From contig DNYS01000183.1 in the NCBI GenBank assembly GCA_003506735.1, positions 45,838 to 51,373 of the forward strand: a DNA stretch of 5,536 nucleotides, read 5' to 3'. Below are positions 1-4,481 of this stretch, one piece after another. Below the pieces are notes generated by a model that searched no databases, was not told the origin of the DNA, and worked only from the letters and a program-made list of their open reading frames with translations. Numbering within the stretch: position 1 is the first letter of the stretch; every line of letters begins with the position of its first letter. A program made the position numbers and the translations under genes. This DNA is from Nitrospinota bacterium (lineage in GTDB: Bacteria > UBA8248).

Positions 1-10
1 ATAACAGTGG

Positions 11-16
11 TAATAT
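11..16 (+). promoter_or_regulatory. Possible -10 element upstream of the zincin gene
   Basis: The hexamer TAATAT resembles a sigma-70 type -10 box. It would place a transcription start near position 22-24, giving a leader of about 30 bases before the ATG at 53. The matching -35 region would lie outside the window, so this rests on one AT-rich hexamer and is weak. Confidence 0.2.
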
Positions 17-30
17 GAATTTTTGACGCC

Positions 31-37
31 AAGGAGG
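31..37 (+). promoter_or_regulatory. Ribosome binding site deciding the zincin start
   Basis: AAGGAGG is a near-perfect Shine-Dalgarno sequence. It lies inside the longest reading frame, which could begin at a TTG at 23, and so argues against that start. The in-frame ATG at 53 is 15 bases downstream, a long spacing. An out-of-frame ATG at 42 is only 4 bases away and opens a four-codon frame whose TGA overlaps the ATG at 53. Confidence 0.6.
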
Positions 38-52
38 TTCGATGCGCCCATC

Positions 53-634
53 ATGAAATATCTGGGTGAATGGGATTTTTTTTACGGATGGTATTGGAAA
101 CCGATTATCGAGCCGGTGCTCGGCTTCATCTGGGTGGCGTCGTTCGTGTTGCTCGCAGTGCTGATTTATTCATTTATCAGCGCGCGGACAAAATTGTCGG
201 ACTACAGGGAAATGTTCCTGCTTCCCGAGGAGATCGGCAAAAAGCTGCCCGAGGAAGAAGAAGAGATTCAAAGGTACTTGAATACCTATTTTCCGGATGT
301 CTCCGAGGATGAAATTCTCGACATGGAGGAAATTCTGGATGCCGTGATCCGGGAGGACATTCATCCCGAGATGGCCCTCGAAATCGAAAACCGGGGGATT
401 CCGGTTCATCTCCTGGACCTGCCCTCGCCGGCCGTCGTTAAGGAGATCGGGAGCGTTCCCCTGGCCGTGTGGGTCCCCTCGATGGGCGCCATCGAAATTT
501 ACGCATCCCTCATGAAAGTGCATTGCAATGGAAACGAAAAGGAATACCGGAACTACATGGGAAAGTTGCTGCTGCACGAGATGGCGCATGCCCTCGGACT
601 CGACGAGCCCAAGATTAAGGATTTCGGGGTTTAA
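53..634 (+). CDS. Membrane-anchored zincin-like metallopeptidase (DUF1025/Zincin_1-like)
   Basis: The predicted protein is 193 residues from the ATG at 53; a longer TTG start at 23 is rejected because the Shine-Dalgarno sequence lies inside that extension. Residues about 22-44 form one hydrophobic helix followed by Arg and Lys, which suggests that the C-terminal part faces the cytoplasm. An acidic linker follows (EEEEE near residue 66). The C-terminus carries HEMAH at 175-179 in the context LLLHEMAHALGLDEP, a gluzincin/metzincin-type HExxHxxG motif. The stretch from IEIY to the end matches my recollection of the small DUF1025/Zincin_1 family, in which the motif also sits close to the C-terminus and is followed by an acidic residue and a short helix. 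Those proteins are usually soluble and about 100-140 residues, so the helix is an addition. The residue three after the motif Gly is Glu rather than the Asp or His expected as third zinc ligand. It is convergent with the transporter cluster. Peptidase activity and substrate are inferred. Confidence 0.72.
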   Translation: MKYLGEWDFFYGWYWKPIIEPVLGFIWVASFVLLAVLIYSFISARTKLSDYREMFLLPEEIGKKLPEEEEEIQRYLNTYFPDVSEDEILDMEEILDAVIREDIHPEMALEIENRGIPVHLLDLPSPAVVKEIGSVPLAVWVPSMGAIEIYASLMKVHCNGNEKEYRNYMGKLLLHEMAHALGLDEPKIKDFGV

Positions 635-663
635 CCGATCTAAAAACAGGACCGGGAAAAAAT

Positions 664-840
664 TTATCCCGATGAATTGCCGTTCCCGCCTCCTAACGAT
701 TCGTAGAAATCGTAAAATATCATCGCCATGACCCCGGTGAAAATGATCAGGAGGGGGATGGCCGGCACTCTGATCATGTAGAAAACCAGGAATACCACCA
801 CCAAGAAAATGCCGATTACGCCGGAAATAAGATTATCCAT
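664..840 (-). CDS. Small two-helix membrane protein of the TRAP/amidase cluster
   Basis: This 58-residue frame begins with ATG (complement of 838-840) and ends with TAA (complement of 664-666). Two hydrophobic segments, about residues 4-22 and 26-44, are separated by a short Met-Ile-Arg-Val-Pro turn. The tail is Gly/Asn/Ser-rich. The single Arg sits between the helices while the N-terminus and the tail start are acidic, so the loop is probably cytoplasmic with both ends outside. AGGAGG at 853-858 lies 12 bases upstream and GAGGA at 845-849 lies 4 bases upstream. No other in-frame start is evident. It follows the amidase by 53 bases on the same strand, so it is probably the last gene of the cluster, and its end is 29 bases from the convergent zincin gene. 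I do not recognise the family. A transporter accessory role is possible from context only. Confidence 0.7.
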   Translation of the reverse strand: MDNLISGVIGIFLVVVFLVFYMIRVPAIPLLIIFTGVMAMIFYDFYESLGGGNGNSSG

Positions 841-852
841 CGGTTCCTCGCG

Positions 853-858
853 CCTCCT
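853..858 (-). promoter_or_regulatory. Shine-Dalgarno sequence of the small membrane gene
   Basis: AGGAGG on the minus strand lies 12 bases before the ATG at 840, with a second partial match (GAGGA, 845-849) 4 bases before it. Having a strong ribosome binding site in front of an otherwise easily missed frame is the main non-protein support for calling the 58-residue gene. Confidence 0.6.
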
Positions 859-877
859 GAATTCTCTATTTCGGCCG

Positions 878-893
878 GGCCGCCCTCGCGGCC
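878..893 (-). other. Short GC stem-loop directly behind the amidase stop codon
   Basis: GGCCGC (878-883) and GCGGCC (888-893) are perfect 6-bp inverted repeats around a 4-base loop, immediately after the amidase TAA. No T-run follows on the minus strand, so it is not a canonical intrinsic terminator. It may stabilise or process the mRNA between the amidase and the small gene, or be chance in GC-rich DNA. Confidence 0.4.
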
Positions 894-2276
894 TTAATCT
901 TCATCCATCGCGGCAGCCGGAGGCTCCGAAGGTGCGCCCCCTCCTCCGGCGGTAACGCCCTCGAGCCAACGGGCCGTCCGAAGAAGCCTCGCGTCATCGC
1001 CCATGGGCCCGATCAGTTGGATCCCGATCGGCATCCCGCTGGAGCCCTCGAGAATCGGAAGCGTCACCGAGGGCACGCCGCACAGGGTCCAGATTGTGCA
1101 AAAAATCGGGCTCCCGGTGGAATCCAGGCCCTCCGGAGCCTCGCCGGTGGCCGCCGGCGTGATGATCGCATCATACATCTGAAACACCTGGCTGAGTAAT
1201 CCATTGAGATTCGCTCTTTGATCCACCGCGCGGATATAGTCCACCGCGAGGACCTTTTGCCCCCGTTCGATCATCTCCCGAAGGGTGGGACTCAGCTTCT
1301 CCTTCCCGCGGTCATATTCGCTACGAAAATTTTTGGCGATATCCGCTTCCATGATCGTATGGTGCCAATCGACCGCATCGTCGAAATAATCCGAAAGCTC
1401 CACCTCTCCGGCATCCTCGCCAAGGTGCTCAATCAGTTCCTCGAATCCTCCCTGAACGTCCTCATCGGCCTGATCCCATACCGGGGATTTTACAAAAGCC
1501 AGCCGCGGGGTGACGGGCGGCTCATCCATCGCCGTCTCGACAAGATGAGGGTGGGATCTGACCCGCATGTCGGGATCGAGGTCATCGTGGCCCATGAGCA
1601 CTTCGGCGATCAGGGCCAGGTCCTCGACCGACCGGGCGAACACGCCCACCTGATCCAGAAACCGCGACAGGCTGAGAATCCCGTGGCGCGAGATAAAACC
1701 GTGGCTCGGCTTGAATCCGTGAATCCCGCAATAGGATGCCGGGCGGATCACCGAGGCGTTGGTCTGGGTGCCGACGGCCAGGGGAACCATATAAGAGGCC
1801 ACCGCGGCCGCCGATCCGCTCGATGAGCCGCCGGGCGTGCGCGATGGGTCGTGGGGATTGGCCGTCTTCCCCGGGGCGTAGCACGCCATCTCGGTGGTGA
1901 CGGTTTTTCCCATGTTGACCGCCCCGGCCGCGCGGAGAAGCTGGACGACGGATGCATCCGCCAACGGCTGGCGGCCGGCATGCAGAGAGGTGCCATCCTC
2001 GGTCGGCATGTCGGCGGTATCGAAGATATCCTTGATGCCGACCGGAACCCCGTGCAGGGGGCCGAGAGGCTTGCCCTCCTCGCGCGCAAGATCCGCCTCG
2101 CGCGCCTGATTCAGGGCATAATCCCGGTTCAGGTAGGTCCAGGCGCCGATCCGCTCCTCGTGGGCATCGATTTGTTCGATACTGGCACTGACAAACTCCT
2201 CGGAGGTGATTTCACCCTCGCGAATCGCCCGCGCCGTGCCGGCCGCGCTCTTTTGAATGACGCTCAACTCTTCCAC
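894..2276 (-). CDS. Amidase-signature family hydrolase
   Basis: This 460-residue protein is of typical length for the amidase-signature (AS) family, which hydrolyses C-N bonds of amides with a Ser-cisSer-Lys triad. All three residues are visible: Lys82 in GVPVGIKD, Ser151 in PGGSSSGSAAA and Ser175 in TQTNASVIRPASYCG. The spacings 82-151 (69) and 151-175 (24) match those of known AS enzymes. FKPSHG at 188-193 and PIGIQLIGP near 416-424 are further family motifs. There is no signal peptide, so the enzyme should be cytoplasmic. The start is GTG at 2276: an in-frame TGA lies two codons upstream, and GAGGG at 2287-2291 is 10 bases away. The last 20 residues are a low-complexity Gly/Pro/Ala/Asp tail. 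No gatB or gatC is nearby, so a stand-alone amidase is more likely than a GatA subunit. The gene follows dctM on the same strand, suggesting that it processes imported material; its substrate cannot be deduced. Confidence 0.93.
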   Translation of the reverse strand: MEELSVIQKSAAGTARAIREGEITSEEFVSASIEQIDAHEERIGAWTYLNRDYALNQAREADLAREEGKPLGPLHGVPVGIKDIFDTADMPTEDGTSLHAGRQPLADASVVQLLRAAGAVNMGKTVTTEMACYAPGKTANPHDPSRTPGGSSSGSAAAVASYMVPLAVGTQTNASVIRPASYCGIHGFKPSHGFISRHGILSLSRFLDQVGVFARSVEDLALIAEVLMGHDDLDPDMRVRSHPHLVETAMDEPPVTPRLAFVKSPVWDQADEDVQGGFEELIEHLGEDAGEVELSDYFDDAVDWHHTIMEADIAKNFRSEYDRGKEKLSPTLREMIERGQKVLAVDYIRAVDQRANLNGLLSQVFQMYDAIITPAATGEAPEGLDSTGSPIFCTIWTLCGVPSVTLPILEGSSGMPIGIQLIGPMGDDARLLRTARWLEGVTAGGGGAPSEPPAAAMDED

Positions 2277-2286
2277 GTATCAAACA

Positions 2287-2291
2287 CCCTC
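2287..2291 (-). promoter_or_regulatory. Ribosome binding site supporting the amidase GTG start
   Basis: GAGGG on the minus strand lies 10 bases before the GTG at 2274-2276. The in-frame TGA at 2280-2282 closes the frame upstream, so GTG is the first usable start; a TTG three codons later is the only near alternative. Confidence 0.55.
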
Positions 2292-2309
2292 GTGCAGTTC
2301 GTACAGATT

Positions 2310-2331
2310 GGGGCCCGGCGCCGGCAGCCCC
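2310..2331 (-). other. GC-rich inverted repeat between dctM and the amidase
   Basis: GGGGC (2310-2314) pairs with GCCCC (2327-2331), and CCG (2315-2317) pairs with CGG (2322-2324) around the 4-base loop GCGC, leaving a 2-base bulge at 2325-2326. It sits in the 88-base gap between the dctM stop and the amidase start. No T-run follows on the minus strand, so complete termination is unlikely. It may be an mRNA stability or processing element that separates expression of the transporter from that of the amidase. Confidence 0.45.
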
Positions 2332-2364
2332 CCTGGACAGGCCCATGAACGGTCCGAATGCCGT

Positions 2365-3717
2365 CTATTTGTATCCGAGGGCGTTCGGCAGCCAAAATGC
2401 GATTTCCGGGAAATTGTAGAGTAGCACCATGGAAAGCAGGACCATGAACAAGAACGGGAAGCATCCACGGAAAATATCCATCAACTGGACATGCGGAGGC
2501 GCAACTCCCTTGAGGTAATAGGCCGCCATCGCCATCGGCGGCGTCATAAACGATGTCTGCAGGTTGAGCGCCACCAAAATCCCGAAAAAGAGGGGATCGA
2601 TCCCGAAATCGTCGAGCAGGGGCAAGAAGATCGGAACGAAGATGATGATGATCTCGCTCCACTCCAGCGGCCAGCCCAGCAAAAAGATGATTATCTGAGC
2701 CAGTATGAGAAACATTACCGGCGAGAGGTTCATCGCCTTGACCGTTTCCTCGATGAAGGTATGGCCCCCCAGATAGGAAAACACCGAAGCGAAGGTCCAC
2801 GACCCCACGAACAGCCAGCACACCATGGCCGAGGTGCGCACCGTCAGGAAGACTGCCTCCTTCAGGCGCACCCAGGTGAGTTCCCGGTAAGCCGCCGCCA
2901 GGGCCAGGCTGCCGAACGATCCGACCGCCGCCGCCTCGGTCGGCGTCGCCCAACCGAATAGAATCGAAACCAGAACCGCCGAGATGAGAACCGCCAGCGG
3001 AAAGAACGAGGTCAATAGCATAACGGCCAGTTCGCTGCGCGGGATGTCCCACTGCTCCTTGGGCGGCGGCGGCGCCAGTTTCGGATTCAGATAGGCGCGG
3101 GCAATCACGTAAATCATGTAAAGGCCGGCCAGCATGAACCCCGGGGTGATGGCGCCGGCATAGAGCTTGACCACGGATATGCCCGCCGTCGCGGAATAGA
3201 CAATCAGCATGATGCTCGGCGGAATCAGGATGCCGAGGCAGCCCCCCGCGCACACGACGCCCGAGGCGAACCGGACGTCGTAGCCGGCCTTCAGCAGGGC
3301 GGGGAAGGCGAGAAGCCCCATCAGCGTTACCACGGCGCCGATGATGCCGACCGCGGTGGCGAATATCGCACAGGTGGCCAGCGCGGCGACCGCCATCGAG
3401 CCCGGGATCGCGCGCGCCGCGATGCTCAGGCTGAAAAACAGCCGGTCCACGATATTGGCGCGCTCGAGCACATAGCCGATGAACAAAAATAATGGAACCG
3501 CGACCAGGACGTCGTTGATCATGACGGAGTAAGTCTGGTTCACCAAAAGGTCGAAAACCCGGTTTTGGAATATATGGTCCCACTGATCGGGCTGGGCGTA
3601 GGCGTAGTAGCCGAAGCCGACGCCCATCGCGACCAGGGTGAAGCAGATGGGGAACCCCAGAAGGACGAATATGACGAAGAGCCCCATCATCATGATGGCA
3701 ACCTGGGGGTCGCTCAT
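2365..3717 (-). CDS. dctM: TRAP transporter large permease subunit (DctM, FcbT3-like)
   Basis: This is the large membrane subunit of a tripartite ATP-independent periplasmic transporter. It is the ion-coupled channel that takes substrate from the binding protein and moves it across the inner membrane with the small subunit. The protein is 450 residues and hydrophobic throughout, with many predicted helices. Family motifs are FPICFTLVAMG near residue 22, VPLFLFIGYVLERANIVDRLF from 74, GCLGILIPPSIMLIVYS at 159-175, a TPTEAAAVGS block at 258-267 and MTPPMAMAAYYLKGVAPP at 391-408. The start is the ATG at 3717, which overlaps the dctQ TGA as ATGA and has AAGGAGG (3724-3730) 6 bases upstream. A frame opening 48 codons earlier would run through dctQ and is rejected. 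The FcbT3-like assignment (COG4664 'mannitol/chloroaromatic') rests on remembered similarity of all three subunits and is less certain than the DctM call. Confidence 0.95.
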   Translation of the reverse strand: MSDPQVAIMMMGLFVIFVLLGFPICFTLVAMGVGFGYYAYAQPDQWDHIFQNRVFDLLVNQTYSVMINDVLVAVPLFLFIGYVLERANIVDRLFFSLSIAARAIPGSMAVAALATCAIFATAVGIIGAVVTLMGLLAFPALLKAGYDVRFASGVVCAGGCLGILIPPSIMLIVYSATAGISVVKLYAGAITPGFMLAGLYMIYVIARAYLNPKLAPPPPKEQWDIPRSELAVMLLTSFFPLAVLISAVLVSILFGWATPTEAAAVGSFGSLALAAAYRELTWVRLKEAVFLTVRTSAMVCWLFVGSWTFASVFSYLGGHTFIEETVKAMNLSPVMFLILAQIIIFLLGWPLEWSEIIIIFVPIFLPLLDDFGIDPLFFGILVALNLQTSFMTPPMAMAAYYLKGVAPPHVQLMDIFRGCFPFLFMVLLSMVLLYNFPEIAFWLPNALGYK

Positions 3718-4358
3718 GGTGGGCCTCCTTCCGTCTCGCCGCCTTGCGCGGCGGCTTCCGCCGCCTGCCGTTCCTGCGCTTTTTGGAGGAGGACCGTCTC
3801 CGTCTCCTCCACGTCCTGGAGACGGGCCTGCCACTCGCCGCTTTGGATGCACAAAATACACCGGAGGACTTCGGCGATTCCCTGCAGGAAAAGAACGGCG
3901 GCCGAGATCGGCAGAAGGGTTTTCAGGGGGGATACGGGAATCCCGGCGGGGCTGTTGATGCTGATTTCCCCCCGCAGCCCCTGTTTCCCGTAAGGCATGT
4001 AGGACCAGGATTCGCCCGCATAGTCCATTCCCGCATATATCAGGGCGAGGATGCCCGGGAAGAAGAAAATGAAATACAGAACCAACTCAACCCACGCCTG
4101 CGCCCGGGGCTTCAGAAGACGGTAAATGACGTCGCCGCGCACATGGCCGTCGCGGGAAAGAGTATAGGCCCCGGCCATCATGAACATGGCGCCGTACATG
4201 ATGTAGCTGATATCGAAGGCCCAGGCCGTCGGCGCGCGAAACGCTTTCCGGACAAAGACCTCGTAGCTGATCGCAAAAGTCAAAACGAGGATTAACCAGG
4301 CGAATGAATGGCCCACCCACATGCTGAACCTGTCGATAAAATAAATCACTCGCTTCAT
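3714..4358 (-). CDS. dctQ: TRAP transporter small permease subunit (DctQ, FcbT2-like)
   Basis: This 214-residue protein has four predicted helices (about 15-36, 49-67, 88-110, 147-170), the expected layout of the TRAP small subunit that packs beside DctM in the inner membrane. The segment DISYIMYGAMFMMAGAYTLSRDGHVRGDV (49-77) is diagnostic, as TRAP small subunits of the FcbT2/COG4665 type carry a similar YTL.RDGHVR.D stretch. PVSPLKTLLP at 141-150, ahead of helix four, also fits. The start is ATG at 4358. The ribosome binding site is weak, with GAAGAG 9 bases upstream at 4368-4373. Its TGA overlaps the dctM ATG, indicating translational coupling. After helix four comes an unusually long hydrophilic tail of about 40 residues, rich in Glu, Gln and Ala, that may form a short helix. 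It is probably cytoplasmic, but its role is unknown. Confidence 0.93.
   Translation of the reverse strand: MKRVIYFIDRFSMWVGHSFAWLILVLTFAISYEVFVRKAFRAPTAWAFDISYIMYGAMFMMAGAYTLSRDGHVRGDVIYRLLKPRAQAWVELVLYFIFFFPGILALIYAGMDYAGESWSYMPYGKQGLRGEISINSPAGIPVSPLKTLLPISAAVLFLQGIAEVLRCILCIQSGEWQARLQDVEETETVLLQKAQERQAAEAAAQGGETEGGPP
3724..3730 (-). promoter_or_regulatory. Strong Shine-Dalgarno sequence for dctM inside the end of dctQ
   Basis: AAGGAGG on the minus strand lies 6 bases before the dctM ATG at 3717 and within the last codons of dctQ. Together with the ATGA stop/start overlap it fixes the dctM start and excludes the upstream extension. Confidence 0.85.
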
Positions 4359-4411
4359 ATCAGGGGACTCTTCATCGGCGAATTAGCGCACTCTCATACA
4401 AATTGGGCCAT

Positions 4412-4448
4412 GCGAATTGGGCGGCGCCCGCAGACGCCGCCCAATCGC
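4412..4448 (-). other. Long inter-cistronic stem-loop between dctP and dctQ
   Basis: A perfect 11-bp inverted repeat (ATTGGGCGGCG at 4416-4426 against its complement at 4435-4445) encloses an 8-base loop. GCG extends it by 3 bp on the outside after a single bulged A (4415), for a 14-bp stem. It starts about 34 bases after the dctP stop. No T-run follows on the minus strand, so it is a poor intrinsic terminator. Stable stems at this place in solute-binding-protein operons commonly protect the upstream message and lower readthrough, giving more binding protein than permease. That role is inferred here. Confidence 0.65.
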
Positions 4449-4460
4449 AGGTCGAACCTG
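4448..4460 (-). other. Small hairpin next to the dctP-dctQ stem-loop
   Basis: CAGGT (4448-4452) and ACCTG (4456-4460) pair around a 3-base loop, just upstream (in transcript order) of the large stem and 21 bases after the dctP stop. It shares base 4448 with that stem, so the two would stack or compete at the junction. This is a short element and could be chance. Confidence 0.35.
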
Positions 4461-4481
4461 ATTTTCGAAATAGTACTGTTC

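Noticed and set aside
23..52. TTG at 23 as start of the zincin, or TTGACG at 23-28 as a -35 box
   Set aside because: No ribosome binding site precedes the TTG and a strong one lies inside that extension. As a -35 box it would have no plausible -10 before the coding region.
653..671. CGGGA/TCCCG inverted repeat with an A/T-rich loop between the convergent genes, as a bidirectional terminator
   Set aside because: The stem is only 5 bp with a 9-base loop, the T-run lies inside the loop rather than after the stem, and it overlaps the small gene's stop codon. Too weak to call.
1218..1826. A 202-codon plus-strand open frame antisense to the amidase
   Set aside because: The opposite strand encodes an intact amidase with all catalytic residues. 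The plus-strand product has no recognisable motif and no clear ribosome binding site.
894..2276. GatA subunit of the tRNA amidotransferase
   Set aside because: No gatB or gatC is adjacent, the gene sits in a transporter cluster, and nothing in it points to GatA in particular over stand-alone AS amidases.
2264..3583. A 439-codon minus-strand open frame overlapping dctM in another frame
   Set aside because: Its translation is rich in Gly, Arg and Pro with no family motif, whereas the overlapping frame encodes unmistakable DctM. It is a consequence of GC-rich codon use.
3718..3861. Upstream 48-codon extension of dctM
   Set aside because: The extension lies within dctQ, encodes a Pro/Gly/Arg-rich stretch unlike any DctM N-terminus, and the ATG at 3717 has a perfect ribosome binding site with ATGA coupling.
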